A DNA stretch of 64,000 nucleotides from Streptomyces sp. CB01249 (GCF_001905735.1 NZ_LISW01000008.1:124001-188000); one strand, 5' to 3'; counted from the stretch's first letter, positions 35,519 to 45,111 are shown. Notes: a model not told the origin generated them from the sequence alone. Made by a program: numbers and translations.

Positions 35519-36007
35519 ATGACTCCCCAGCCCGGCGTCCTCGCCGCCCACCCCGTCCTGAGCGTCCCGCCCGCCGAACCGGCCGACGCGGTCGCCTACT
35601 TCGGAGGCTCGCTCGCCTTCCACGCGGACGTCTCGGACGTCGCCGCGGCCCTCGCGGGCGGAGGCGACCCCGGCTTCGTCCTGCTCGACTCCCGGTCCAC
35701 CGAGTCCTGGGACCAGGGGCACATCCCGGGCGCCCTGCACCTGCCGACGGCACTCATCGCCGCGCAGGCGCCCCGGCTCCTCGACCCGGCCGTGCCGGTC
35801 GTCACGTACTGCTGGGGCCCCGGCTGCAACGGCGCCACCCGCGCCGCCCTCGCCCTGGCCCGCCTCGGCTACCGGGTGAAGGAGATGCTCGGCGGCTTCG
35901 AGTACTGGGCGCGCGAGGGATTCCCGTACGAGACCTGGGAGGGCGAGGGGAAGCGCGCCGCCGACCCGCTGACCGCACCGGCCGGGACGGACGACTGCGG
36001 CTGCTGA
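35519..36007 (+). CDS. Rhodanese-like sulfurtransferase
   Basis: The product is 162 aa, one rhodanese domain: FVLLDSRSTESWDQGHIPGA, then the active-site loop YCWGPGCNGATRAA (first Cys catalytic), then LGGFEYWAREGFP. The tail ends DDCGC, an extra Cys cluster. It may move sulfur from a small donor to an acceptor. It is divergent from an Lrp regulator and 2 kb from a trans-sulfuration enzyme, which fits a sulfur amino-acid context. Confidence 0.85.
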   Translation: MTPQPGVLAAHPVLSVPPAEPADAVAYFGGSLAFHADVSDVAAALAGGGDPGFVLLDSRSTESWDQGHIPGALHLPTALIAAQAPRLLDPAVPVVTYCWGPGCNGATRAALALARLGYRVKEMLGGFEYWAREGFPYETWEGEGKRAADPLTAPAGTDDCGC

Positions 36008-36009
36008 CG

Positions 36010-36047
36010 GCGGCGGGCCCCGGGGACGGCGCCCCGGGGCCCGCCGC
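36010..36047. terminator. Bidirectional terminator between rhodanese and DUF885 genes
   Basis: Perfect 16-bp arms at 36010-36025 and 36032-36047 with a 6-nt loop, directly between the two convergent stops. Confidence 0.8.
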
Positions 36048-36053
36048 ACCGGG

Positions 36054-37739
36054 TCAGAGCTTCGACAGCTCGTCCACCAGGTCGTCCAGGCCCAGCGGGC
36101 CCTGGGACAGGGCCGCCATGTGCCACGCCTTGAGGTCGAAGGCGTCGCCGTGCGCCGCCCGGGCGTTCTCCCGGCCCAGCAGCCAGGCGCGCTCGCCCAG
36201 CTTGTAGCCGATGGCCTGGCCCGGCATCGAGAGGTAGCGGGTCAGCTCGCTCTCCACGAAGTCCGCGGGCCGGCCGCTGTGGTTGCCGAAGAACTCCTGT
36301 GCCAGCTCCGGCGTCCACCGCTCGCCCGGGTGGAACGGCGAGTCGGCCGGGATCTCCAGGCCCACGTGCATGCCGATGTCCACGATCACCCGGCAGGCGC
36401 GCATCATCTGCGCGTCCAGGTAGCCGAGCCGGCGCTCCGCGTCGGGCAGGAAGCCCAGCTCGTCCATCAGCCGCTCCGCGTACAGAGCCCACCCCTCGGC
36501 GTTGGCGCTGACGATGCCGATCGACGCCTGGTAGCGCGACAGGCTCTCCGCCACGTGCGCCCACTGGGCGAGCTGGAGGTGGTGGCCGGGAACGCCCTCG
36601 TGGTACCAGGTGGACACCAGGTCGTAGACCGGGAAGCGCGTCTCGCCCATGGTCGGCAGCCAGGTGCGCCCGGGCCGCGAGAAGTCCTCGGAGGGGCCCG
36701 TGTAGTACGGGGCGGCGGCGCCGCCGGGCGGGGCGATCCGCGACTCCACCCGGCGCACCCGCTCGGCCAGCTCGAAGTGCGTGCCGTCCAGCGCGTCGAT
36801 CGCCTCGTCCATCAGACTCTGGAGCCACGCCTGGACCTCGTCCACGCCCTCGATGTGCTTGCCGTGCACGTCGAGATGGGCCAGCGCCTCCCAGGGGCCC
36901 GCGCCCGGCAGCACCTTCTCCGCCTCGGTCCTCATCTCGGCGAGCAGCCGGTGGTATTCGGACCAGCCGTACGCGTACGCCTCGTCCAGATCCAGGTCGG
37001 TACCGTTGAAGTAGCGCGACCAGCGGGCGTAGCGCTCCCGGCCCACCGTGTCGGGCTCGCCCTCGATTCCGGGGGCGTACACCTCGCGCATCCACGTCCG
37101 CAGCTCGTCCAGCGCGCCGGTGGCCTGCGCGGCGGCCTCGTCCAGCTCCGCGCGCAGGCTGTCCGGACCACCGGCCGCGAAGTCCTGGAAGAAGCCCTTC
37201 GTGCCGTCGCCGACCCACTCGTCCAGCTGGCCGATGAACGTGGCGGTGGCGCGCGGACCGCCGTACAGCTTGCGCTCCAGGCCGAGCGCCAGGGACTCCT
37301 GGTAGCCGCCGAGCGCCGCCGGGACGGCCCGCAGCCGGTCCACGACGGCCGCCCAGTCCTCGTCGGTCTCGGTCGGCATCACCGTGAACACCTCACGGAT
37401 CGAGTGCGCGGGGGAGTGCAGGTTCGAGACGGCCCGCAGCGCCTCGTCCGCCTCGTGGACGGCGAGTTCGGCCGTCAGCCGCTCCCGCAGCAGCCGGCCG
37501 CAGCGGCGCTCGGTGTCATCGGCGGCCCCGGGCTGTTGCTCCGCGCGGTCCAGCCGGGCGAGCGTGTCCCGCGCCAGCGCGGCCAGCTGTTCCTGGCCGG
37601 CCGGGGAGAAGTCGGGAAGGCGGCGCGAGCTTGCCGCGACACCGAGGTAGGTGCCGGAGATCGGGTCGAGTTCGATGAAGGCGTCGACGTAGGCGTCGGC
37701 GATCTGGCGCGGCAGTGCGCTGCTGGAAGATTCTGACAT
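36054..37739 (-). CDS. DUF885 family zinc-peptidase-like protein
   Basis: The product is 561 aa. The metal motif STWYHEGVPGHHLQLAQ (HExxxGHH type, ~385) and a downstream EGWALYAERLMDELGF are the hallmarks of DUF885, related to gluzincin carboxypeptidases. No signal peptide is seen, so it acts in the cytosol. ATG 37739 has GAGG ten bases upstream. It lies 38 bp after the second AsnC regulator on the same strand and may share its transcript. Confidence 0.85.
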   Translation of the reverse strand: MSESSSSALPRQIADAYVDAFIELDPISGTYLGVAASSRRLPDFSPAGQEQLAALARDTLARLDRAEQQPGAADDTERRCGRLLRERLTAELAVHEADEALRAVSNLHSPAHSIREVFTVMPTETDEDWAAVVDRLRAVPAALGGYQESLALGLERKLYGGPRATATFIGQLDEWVGDGTKGFFQDFAAGGPDSLRAELDEAAAQATGALDELRTWMREVYAPGIEGEPDTVGRERYARWSRYFNGTDLDLDEAYAYGWSEYHRLLAEMRTEAEKVLPGAGPWEALAHLDVHGKHIEGVDEVQAWLQSLMDEAIDALDGTHFELAERVRRVESRIAPPGGAAAPYYTGPSEDFSRPGRTWLPTMGETRFPVYDLVSTWYHEGVPGHHLQLAQWAHVAESLSRYQASIGIVSANAEGWALYAERLMDELGFLPDAERRLGYLDAQMMRACRVIVDIGMHVGLEIPADSPFHPGERWTPELAQEFFGNHSGRPADFVESELTRYLSMPGQAIGYKLGERAWLLGRENARAAHGDAFDLKAWHMAALSQGPLGLDDLVDELSKL

Positions 37740-37777
37740 GTGTACATCCTCGTACGGGGAGGCCCTCCGCGTCACTA

Positions 37778-38296
37778 TCAATCGGCAGGACGGACCTGAC
37801 CCGGGACCGGTCCCGCCGCCCCCGGCACCGGCGGGAGCAGCGGCCCGCACTCCCACTGCTGGAAGATCAGCCGCGTCTCCACCCGGGCCACTTCGCGCCG
37901 CGAGGTGAACTCGTCCAGCACCAGCCGTTGCAGATCCGCCGTGTCCGCCACGGCCACATGCACCAGATAGTCGTCGGGGCCGGTCAGATGGAACAGCGCC
38001 CGGGACTCCGGCAGCGACCTGATCCGCTCCACGAACGGCCCGATCAGCTCCCGCCGGTGCGGCCGCACCTGTACGGAGAGCAGCGCCTCCAGGCCCCGGC
38101 CGAGCCTGGCCGGGTCCAGCCGCAGCTGGTGCCCGAGGATGACCCCGGTGCGGCGCAGCCGGGCCACCCGGTCCAGACACGTCGAGGGAGCCACACCGAC
38201 CTCGGCCGCCAGCTCCCGGTACGTGGTCCGGGCGTCGTTCTGCAACAGCCGCAGAATGTGCAGATCCACCGTGTCGAGAGCGACGGAATCAGTCAT
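37778..38296 (-). CDS. Lrp/AsnC-family regulator 2
   Basis: The product is 172 aa. The helix-turn-helix YRELAAEVGVAPSTCLDRVA and a RAM domain with FHLTGPDDYLVHVAVADTAD are clear; a ~20-residue Pro-rich tail extends past the family norm. It is divergent from the trans-sulfuration gene by 59 bp, the layout in which Lrp proteins activate amino-acid lyases. The gap contains GGCC-tttg-GGCC. Confidence 0.88.
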   Translation of the reverse strand: MTDSVALDTVDLHILRLLQNDARTTYRELAAEVGVAPSTCLDRVARLRRTGVILGHQLRLDPARLGRGLEALLSVQVRPHRRELIGPFVERIRSLPESRALFHLTGPDDYLVHVAVADTADLQRLVLDEFTSRREVARVETRLIFQQWECGPLLPPVPGAAGPVPGQVRPAD

Positions 38297-38355
38297 TCGG
38301 CGAACGTAGCACGGCCTTTGGGCCGGATCTTCCGGTGAGCGTTCAGAGTGCGCGC

Positions 38356-39603
38356 ATGGACAACGAATCCGTGCTGCCGCCCTCGACCACCCCGTCCCGG
38401 GCGCTCGCCACCGAAGCCGTGCACGCCGGACGCGACGACCTCGCGGCCCTCGGCCTGCACGCCGCACCGATCGACCTGTCGACCACCTACCCCTCGTACG
38501 ACTCCCGCGCCGAGGCCGAGCGGATCGACGCCTTCGCCACCACCGGGGCCCGTCCGGACGGCCCGCCGGTCTACGCGCGGCTCGACAACCCCACCACCGG
38601 CCGCTTCGAAACGGCACTGGCCCGGCTCGAAGGCACCGCGAGCGCGGTGGCGTTCGCCAGCGGCATGGCCGCGCTGACCGCCGTCCTGCTGGCCCGTGCG
38701 AGCGTGGGGCTGCGCCACGTGGTGGCCGTGCGGCCGCTGTACGGATGCAGCGACCACCTGCTGGGCGCCGGGCTGCTGGGCACCGAGGTGACGTGGACGG
38801 ACCCGGCGGGCATCGCCGAGGCGATCCGGCCCGACACGGGTCTGGTGATCGTGGAGACCCCGGCCAACCCGACCCTGGCCGAGGTGGACATCCGGGCCGT
38901 CGCCCACTCCTGCGGTGCGGTGCCGCTCCTGGTCGACAACACCTTCGCGACGCCTGTCCTCCAGCGCCCCGTCGAGCTCGGGGCCCGGATCGTGCTGCAC
39001 AGCGCCACGAAGTACCTGGGCGGGCACGGCGACGTGATGGGCGGAGTCGTCGCGTGCGACGAGGAGTTCGCCTCCCTGCTCCGCCGGGTCCGCTTCGCCA
39101 CCGGCGGGGTCCTGCACCCGATGGCCGGCTATCTGCTGCTGCGCGGCCTGTCCACCCTGCCGGTGCGGGTCCGGGCCGCCTCCGCGAGCGCCGCCGAACT
39201 CGCCCGCCGGCTCTCCGCCGACCCCCGGGTGGCCCGGGTTCACTACCCGGAGATCGGCGGCGCCATGGTGTCGTTCGAGGTGTACGGGGACCCGCACCGG
39301 GTGATCGCGGGGGTGCGGCTGATCACCCCCGCCGTCAGCCTCGGCAGCGTCGACACCCTCATCCAGCATCCGGCCTCCATCAGCCACCGCATCGTGGACG
39401 AGGGAGACCGGCACGCCTCCGGCGTCGGAGACCGGCTGCTGCGGATGTCGGTGGGCCTGGAGGACGTCGAGGACCTGTGGGCCGACCTGTGTCAGGCGCT
39501 GGACGGCGGGGAGCCCGTACGCGGTGGGGTCAGCGCTCGGCCTGCTCGTACGGCGGCAGCTGCGGCAGGGGGCGCGCCGGGGTCGCCGCGAGGCGTGCGG
39601 TGA
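38356..39603 (+). CDS. Cys/Met-metabolism PLP enzyme (gamma-synthase/lyase type)
   Basis: The product is 415 aa. YARLDNPTTGRFETALARLE, FASGMAALTAVLLA, LLVDNTFATPVLQRPVELGA, and the PLP-lysine motif HSATKYLGGHGDVMGG (~215-230) define the trans-sulfuration family. It may be cystathionine gamma-synthase/lyase or methionine gamma-lyase; motifs alone do not decide. Pairing with a divergent Lrp regulator favours a degradative lyase. The last ~30 residues are low-complexity and overlap the convergent ACT-GNAT gene by 74 bp. Confidence 0.85.
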   Translation: MDNESVLPPSTTPSRALATEAVHAGRDDLAALGLHAAPIDLSTTYPSYDSRAEAERIDAFATTGARPDGPPVYARLDNPTTGRFETALARLEGTASAVAFASGMAALTAVLLARASVGLRHVVAVRPLYGCSDHLLGAGLLGTEVTWTDPAGIAEAIRPDTGLVIVETPANPTLAEVDIRAVAHSCGAVPLLVDNTFATPVLQRPVELGARIVLHSATKYLGGHGDVMGGVVACDEEFASLLRRVRFATGGVLHPMAGYLLLRGLSTLPVRVRAASASAAELARRLSADPRVARVHYPEIGGAMVSFEVYGDPHRVIAGVRLITPAVSLGSVDTLIQHPASISHRIVDEGDRHASGVGDRLLRMSVGLEDVEDLWADLCQALDGGEPVRGGVSARPARTAAAAAGGAPGSPRGVR

Positions 39604-40933
39604 TCACGAGGGTGCCCTCCTCGATCTGGTAGTCGAGCGGCAGCGAGAGCGCGCGCATGGCGGCGACCATGCCGGTGTTGGACGCCTGGGTGACGGCGTA
39701 GACGTTCTCGCAGCCGGCCTCTTCGGCCAGCGCCACCAGGCGGGCCAGGAGCTCGGAACCGATGCCGCGCCGCTGCCAGTCGTCCTCGACCAGGAGGGCC
39801 ACCTCGGTCTCGTCGCCGTCCCAGAGCAGATGGCCGAGGGCGACCATCCGCCCGGACGCCGTCTGCACGGCGAGGGTCCGGCCGAAGCGCGGGCTCAGCA
39901 GGTGGTCCAGATAGCGGTCGGCGTCCCGGACCGGGCCGTGGTAGCGCAGCCGCAGGGTCTGTTCGGAGCACCGCCCGTGCATCGCCACCGCCGCGTCGAG
40001 GTCGGCCCGGTCCGCCCGGCGCACGGTGATCTCATTGCCCTCGGGCAGCGTGAGCACGTGCTCGCCGCGCGGGACCCGGGGGCCGAGCCGGGCATCCAGC
40101 TCCACCAGGGCACGGGCCCGCGCGAACTCCGTCGGCGTGAACGGCAGATGGGGCCGCTCCACCGTGATGACCCCGCCCGAGGGGTCGCGCAGCCGCATCA
40201 CCGTCTCCTCCAGCACCCCTTCGACCGGGGCTGTCTCGCCGGTGGCGCGCCCGGTGACCGAGACGGCGGGCAGCGAGTGGATCGTGCACCGGCCGAGCAG
40301 CTGACGCAGGGCGAGCGGGAGTTCGGCCGCGTCGAGTGCGGTACGGGTGGCGAGGCCGAGCACCCGGGTCGGCGCGTCCACCAGGTCGTGGGTGTCGGCC
40401 CGCTCCGTCCAGGTGGAGCTGCCCCCGGCGGCGGCCACCGCACGGGACAGCTCCCGGGCCGGCAGGGAGGCGGGCACCCTCAGCAGGAACTCGTCCACGG
40501 TGCCCTGCGCCAGCGGGTGCGTCTGGAGCGTGAGGATGTCGATGCCGTGCCGGGCCAGCACCGTGCACAGCGCTGCCAGGCTCCCCGGCACGTCCCGCAC
40601 CGTGGTCCGCATCCGCCACAGCACCGTCTCGCCGGGGGCGGCGGAGGTGTCGTCGGAGGCGTTGGGGGCATCGGATGCCGCGGTGGTGCCGGCCGCCGGT
40701 TCGGGGGGCGGGGCGTGGCTGTGGCGCCGGGCCCACCAGGTGTGGAACGCGGCCGTGGCGGTCAGCGCCACGGCCGAGGCCACGAGCAGGTAAGGGCCGT
40801 CCGGCTGATGCCCGATCAGGTTGGCGATCGCGTCGGCGACCGCCACCGCCGTGAACAGCGCGGCGAGTTCGATCACGTCCCGCCGCCAGTGGTGGGGGCG
40901 GCGGGCACTCTTCGCGGATGTCACATCAGTCAT
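39530..40933 (-). CDS. Membrane-anchored ACT-GNAT fusion protein
   Basis: The product is 467 aa. Two hydrophobic segments (about 20-40 and 46-66) form an N-terminal hairpin in the membrane. An ACT-like domain (~105-180; VPGSLAALCTVLARHGIDIL) would bind an amino acid. A GNAT acetyltransferase domain (~300-440; acetyl-CoA loop VEDDWQRRGIGSELLARLV) ends the protein. An amino-acid-gated protein acetyltransferase is the obvious reading, and membrane anchoring is unusual. Start ATG 40933; overlaps the convergent PLP-enzyme gene. Confidence 0.75.
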   Translation of the reverse strand: MTDVTSAKSARRPHHWRRDVIELAALFTAVAVADAIANLIGHQPDGPYLLVASAVALTATAAFHTWWARRHSHAPPPEPAAGTTAASDAPNASDDTSAAPGETVLWRMRTTVRDVPGSLAALCTVLARHGIDILTLQTHPLAQGTVDEFLLRVPASLPARELSRAVAAAGGSSTWTERADTHDLVDAPTRVLGLATRTALDAAELPLALRQLLGRCTIHSLPAVSVTGRATGETAPVEGVLEETVMRLRDPSGGVITVERPHLPFTPTEFARARALVELDARLGPRVPRGEHVLTLPEGNEITVRRADRADLDAAVAMHGRCSEQTLRLRYHGPVRDADRYLDHLLSPRFGRTLAVQTASGRMVALGHLLWDGDETEVALLVEDDWQRRGIGSELLARLVALAEEAGCENVYAVTQASNTGMVAAMRALSLPLDYQIEEGTLVITARLAATPARPLPQLPPYEQAER

Positions 40934-41077
40934 GAATCCACTGTGACCGTACCGTGTTGCCTGATCACGAACGCTTTGTGACCGATGGGTTAAAGGGCAA
41001 CCGGCCTTCCTGCCGTCGATTTCGAAGGCATTGGGGATCTGTTTCGAAGGGTGCCCCGGGGAGCGGGCGCGCGGGGC

Positions 41078-43741
41078 TCAGCCGGTCGCCGCCCGGCAGG
41101 CGGTCTCCAGGCGTATCGCCTGCCGCACCAGCTGGGTCGTCCCGCCGCGCGCAGCCGTCTCCGCGAGCCCCGGGACCGCCCCGGTCTCCGGCGGCCCGCT
41201 GCGCTCCGCGCACTCCGCCGCCACCGCGAGCAGATCGCTCAGCCCCCGGGGCGCCTTCTCCCGGGCCAGCAGCGCGGGCAGCACCGGCACCAGGAAGGAC
41301 AGGACCGTCCCGTACGCCCCGGTCTCCGCCGCCGTCCGCGCCGCGTCCGCCAGCCGGTTGGGCTTGACCGAGCCCTGTTCGATCAGCACGGCCAGCTCGC
41401 CGCCGAGCCGCCCGGTGTCCAGCCGCCCCCGCGCCGCCAGCACCAGGAGCGCGTCCACCGCCGCGAGCCGGTCCTCCGCATGCCGGGCGCCGAGCCCGTA
41501 GGCCAGGGCGAGGTGGATCGCCCCGGCGGCGGGCCCGCCGGTCTCGGCGAGTGCGGGCAGCAGCCAGGTGGTGCCGCGCTCCTCGTGCACGGACGCGGCG
41601 ACGGAGGGCAGCAGCCAGGCCGCGAGCGCCTCGCCGTCCTCGGGGAGGGTGGCCACCCACTGCGGGGACTCCGCTATCCAGCAGTAGCAGCTCTGGTTCC
41701 TCGGTGAGTGCGCGCTCCCGAGCCAGTGGAAGGGGCGCGGAAACTTCTGCCGGACGAGCGGGTTCTCCCTGGTGGTGAGCAGCGCGCGCCGCGCCTTGAC
41801 CACCGTCTGCCGCAGCCAGTCGCGGCCGACCTCGACGTCCGTGTCCACATGACGGGGGACCACGGCCGCCACCGGTTCGTCGGCCCGGAGCCATTCCGCC
41901 AGGCGGTCGCCCTCCTCGGTGCCGAGTGCGGACGCCTGCTGTGCGGCCTCGCTCGCGTCCGTGCGCCGGACCCTCAGGAGCGCTTGGGCGAAGTCCACCG
42001 GCCCGGCCGCCACACCCAGCGCGCGGTAGCCGCGCAACCGCTCGACCAGTTCCCCCGCGTCGATGGCGCCCGTGTGCCACGTGGGGGTGGCCAGCAGATA
42101 CGGCAGCCTGCCCGACCACATCTCGGCGGCCGCCTCCCACAGCCGGGCGTACAGAATGCCGTTGAGGGCGCTGTGGCAGCAGCGGCCCTCACCCGTCCGG
42201 CGGGCCTGGCCGTCGTGCACGCTCCGCCGCGAGACCCGCCCGAGCAGGGCTGCCACGACGACACTCATGCCGTCGTGGTTGCGGGACATCCGCCACTCGA
42301 TCTCGTCCTCGCCCTCGGAGGCCCACCACTGCCCGGCGAGCGCGGACTCCAGGGCCCCGACCAGCTCCTCCCGGTCCGTGCGGGCGTACCGGACGAGCCC
42401 GTCCAGGGCCCGTTCGAACGCGGGGACGTCCTCCTCCCGGTCCGACCGGAGCAGGACCGCCGTCACCTCCTCGGTCAGCTCGGCCACCGAGCCGGGCGGT
42501 GCGCCGAGGGGGCGCGGGGCGGGCGGCGGCGGCAGAACCTCCTCGTACGCCGCCTCCGGCTCGTCCTCCAGCAAGTCACCGAACACCGCGCGCGCCGCCT
42601 CCCGGTGCAGCGGCGCCAGCAGCGAGGCCGCCCGGGCCGCCTCCTCGCGGGCCTCCGGCGACACGGCGGGCAGGGCGCGGGCGGCCAGCTTGAGCGCGCG
42701 CTCCTGCGCATCGGTGTCCGGATGCCCGAAGACGTCCGCGAGCACCGGCAGCAGCTCCTCGGCCGCCGAAGGGTCCCGGCGCAGCACCTTCCCCAGGTGG
42801 ATCAACTGGGCGCGCACCAGCTTCTTCTCCGTGCGGAAGAGCACCGCGCCGGACACCTCGGCCAGCTGCCGCACCGACAGCGCACCCTGCGCGTCGAGCC
42901 GGGCCAGCACCTCCTGGGCGTGGCCGGCCACCGGGGAAGGCCCGTCGGCCGCCATCGCCATCCAGTCGGCGACCCGCGCCGCCTCCTCCTCCGAGGTGGG
43001 CTCGAGTCCCCGCACGACGAGCAGACAGAAGCGGAGATCGGTGGGCTTCCCGCCGCGCAGCAGCCGCGCGGTACAACTGTCGAGCAGGGCCGCGCGGTCG
43101 AGCAGGCCCTCCGCCACCAGGCCGGTCAGCGCGGCCGGCCAGGAACCGGCGGGGGAGTGGCTGTCCACCCAGGCCACCACCGAAGGCAGCTCCGGCAACG
43201 TCAGGAGATGCGGCACGAGGACGTCGAGACGGGCGTCCGCCCGCAACAGGTCGATCAAGGGCTTCTCGGCCCCGCGCTGCCACCGCGCACCGTCGACCCG
43301 CTCCGCCCACGTCCGGACCATGCCGTCCGAGAGGGGCAGCGGACAGCCCGCCCGCCGGGCCAGCTCCTCGACCAGCCGGTACTCCGCGTCGGACTCCACG
43401 GCCCGGGCGGCCAGCCGCCGGGCGACATCGGCGAGCCAGTCCGGCTCGCGGTCGCCCAGCACCTCGAGGACCCACGGGTACGGCGAGTGCACCCAGTCCC
43501 GCATGTCCCGGGCACCGAGCCACGTCGCGCAGCCCGCCGCCCCGGTGTGGCAGCCCGCACCGGCCACCAGGATCGCCTTGCGGACCCGGGTGCGCTCGCC
43601 CCAGCTCCAGCCACGGGCCTCCTTGCGCAGCGCCTTCAGCTCGTCGAGGGCGGCCTTGCGTCCGCCCCGGTCGAGCCGGGCCAGCAGGGGGCGGATGTCG
43701 TCCATGCGGCCCTCGCGGACCGCGTCCAGCAGGGTGGTCAT
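41078..43741 (-). CDS. DUF6493 family protein, SWIM partner
   Basis: The product is 887 aa, helical and HEAT-like throughout (repeats such as LKLAARALPAVSPEAREEAA), with a conserved central block WWASEGEDEIEWRMSRNHDG and Trp/Cys-rich C-terminal part (SPRNQSCYCWIAESPQW). No signal peptide, membrane segment or known catalytic motif. ATG 43741 overlaps the SWIM gene stop as ATGA, so it is translated with it. Relatives occur with SWIM proteins, often near MoxR ATPases and VWA proteins, which are absent here. Function unknown; a scaffold is plausible. Confidence 0.75.
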   Translation of the reverse strand: MTTLLDAVREGRMDDIRPLLARLDRGGRKAALDELKALRKEARGWSWGERTRVRKAILVAGAGCHTGAAGCATWLGARDMRDWVHSPYPWVLEVLGDREPDWLADVARRLAARAVESDAEYRLVEELARRAGCPLPLSDGMVRTWAERVDGARWQRGAEKPLIDLLRADARLDVLVPHLLTLPELPSVVAWVDSHSPAGSWPAALTGLVAEGLLDRAALLDSCTARLLRGGKPTDLRFCLLVVRGLEPTSEEEAARVADWMAMAADGPSPVAGHAQEVLARLDAQGALSVRQLAEVSGAVLFRTEKKLVRAQLIHLGKVLRRDPSAAEELLPVLADVFGHPDTDAQERALKLAARALPAVSPEAREEAARAASLLAPLHREAARAVFGDLLEDEPEAAYEEVLPPPPAPRPLGAPPGSVAELTEEVTAVLLRSDREEDVPAFERALDGLVRYARTDREELVGALESALAGQWWASEGEDEIEWRMSRNHDGMSVVVAALLGRVSRRSVHDGQARRTGEGRCCHSALNGILYARLWEAAAEMWSGRLPYLLATPTWHTGAIDAGELVERLRGYRALGVAAGPVDFAQALLRVRRTDASEAAQQASALGTEEGDRLAEWLRADEPVAAVVPRHVDTDVEVGRDWLRQTVVKARRALLTTRENPLVRQKFPRPFHWLGSAHSPRNQSCYCWIAESPQWVATLPEDGEALAAWLLPSVAASVHEERGTTWLLPALAETGGPAAGAIHLALAYGLGARHAEDRLAAVDALLVLAARGRLDTGRLGGELAVLIEQGSVKPNRLADAARTAAETGAYGTVLSFLVPVLPALLAREKAPRGLSDLLAVAAECAERSGPPETGAVPGLAETAARGGTTQLVRQAIRLETACRAATG

Positions 43742-45111
43742 CGCGCACCCCCGGCGACCGCCGCGCCACGGCGGACCATCCGGACCGCGAGGGCGTGCTT
43801 GCACGGGCCCCGGCGGCCCCGGTAGTCCGCCCACCACTGGCAGGTGCAGCTCAGCGCCCCCGCCTGCTCACGGACCTGGTAGCTCCGCTCGCCCGAGCGC
43901 ACCGCGGCCAGCTCGCCGTCCAGGGCCACCGCCCCCTCCCGGGCCAGCCGCCGCGCCGCGACCAGCCGGGGATTGTGGCGCTCGGCCCGGTCCGCGTCGT
44001 ACGGCAGCTCGCGGTGGAAGTACGCGGCGTCCGCGAGGTCGTAGCCCACCCGGCCCGCCGTGCCCAGCCGGACCAGCGCGGCCCGGACCCGCTCCACCGG
44101 AAGGCCCGCCTGCTCCGCCAGCCGGTCCGGCTCGATCCGGGGCTCCCACGCCAGCAGCACCGACACCAGCTCCGCGTCCGCCGCGGCGTCGTCCGTGGCC
44201 AGCGCCTCCAGGACCCCGCCCTCGCCCGAGAAGCCGCGCGAGGCGTCGGGCGACAGCGTCAGCGTGAGCCGCATCCCGGGCAGCACGACCTCCCAGGCGC
44301 TCGCGGCGGCCGCGCCGTCGGCCACCGGCCCGTACACGCGGAGCGCCGACGCGTACCGCAGGACCCGCTGGAGCGCGGTCAGCCGCTGGGGGCCGGGAAG
44401 GCAGACGGCACCGGGCACCGGCCGGGTCGTGGGCCGCAGCGTCCGCCCGGCCGGCACCACCCACCGCGCGCCGCGCGCGGCCACCCCCGAAGACGTGGGC
44501 AGCGACCTCAGGAACCGTACGGCGTCCGCCGCCGGGAGTTCCGCCCGCAGATCGAAGGCGGCGGAGGCCACCTGCGCCTCCGCGAAGCCCCGCAGCCAGC
44601 GGTCCGGCAGCGGCACCTTCTTCTCCACGACCGAGCCGGCCGTCGTGGTCACCGCCATCTCCTGCGGGCCCACCCGCAGATGCAGCGGCTCGTCACCGCC
44701 CATCCGCGAAAGCGCCTCCCGCAGCGGATGGTTCACGTCCACATTGGTGGTGCCGTGGCCCGTCTCCACGCCCTCCAGGCCCTCGCTGAGCACATCGAGC
44801 CGCGCGTACACCCCGCAGCAGCCGGAGAACGACTCGAAGCGCAGCCGGTCGCCGTTGCCTGTCACCACCGGGTCCAGGGACGACAGCAGGGTCCGCTGGT
44901 AGTAGCGCGCGGCGGCGACATCGGCGACGGCGAGCAGCCCCCGCGCCGCTATCTGCGGCGAGGCCAGGAACCCCGAGAAGAACCGGGGATGCGCCTCGGC
45001 GCCATGCGGTGTGGAGCCGCCGGCCGTCTCCAGGCCGAGCGACCGCCCGGCCTGTGAGGAGGCCAGGGCGGAGGGACGTGAGTAGGCGAGCGCCTGCAAC
45101 GTTCGGGTCAT
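43738..45111 (-). CDS. SWIM zinc-finger protein
   Basis: The product is 457 aa. The C-terminal SWIM motif is CxC-x12-CxH: Cys 422 and 424, Cys 437, His 439 (SCTCQWWADYRGRRGPCKHA). SWIM domains bind nucleic acid or protein. The N-terminal half has an FSGCCGVYARLDVLSEG block near 95-112 with a Cys pair and no recognised fold. No Shine-Dalgarno is seen before ATG 45111. It is the first gene of a two-gene operon with DUF6493. Confidence 0.8.
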   Translation of the reverse strand: MTRTLQALAYSRPSALASSQAGRSLGLETAGGSTPHGAEAHPRFFSGFLASPQIAARGLLAVADVAAARYYQRTLLSSLDPVVTGNGDRLRFESFSGCCGVYARLDVLSEGLEGVETGHGTTNVDVNHPLREALSRMGGDEPLHLRVGPQEMAVTTTAGSVVEKKVPLPDRWLRGFAEAQVASAAFDLRAELPAADAVRFLRSLPTSSGVAARGARWVVPAGRTLRPTTRPVPGAVCLPGPQRLTALQRVLRYASALRVYGPVADGAAAASAWEVVLPGMRLTLTLSPDASRGFSGEGGVLEALATDDAAADAELVSVLLAWEPRIEPDRLAEQAGLPVERVRAALVRLGTAGRVGYDLADAAYFHRELPYDADRAERHNPRLVAARRLAREGAVALDGELAAVRSGERSYQVREQAGALSCTCQWWADYRGRRGPCKHALAVRMVRRGAAVAGGAR

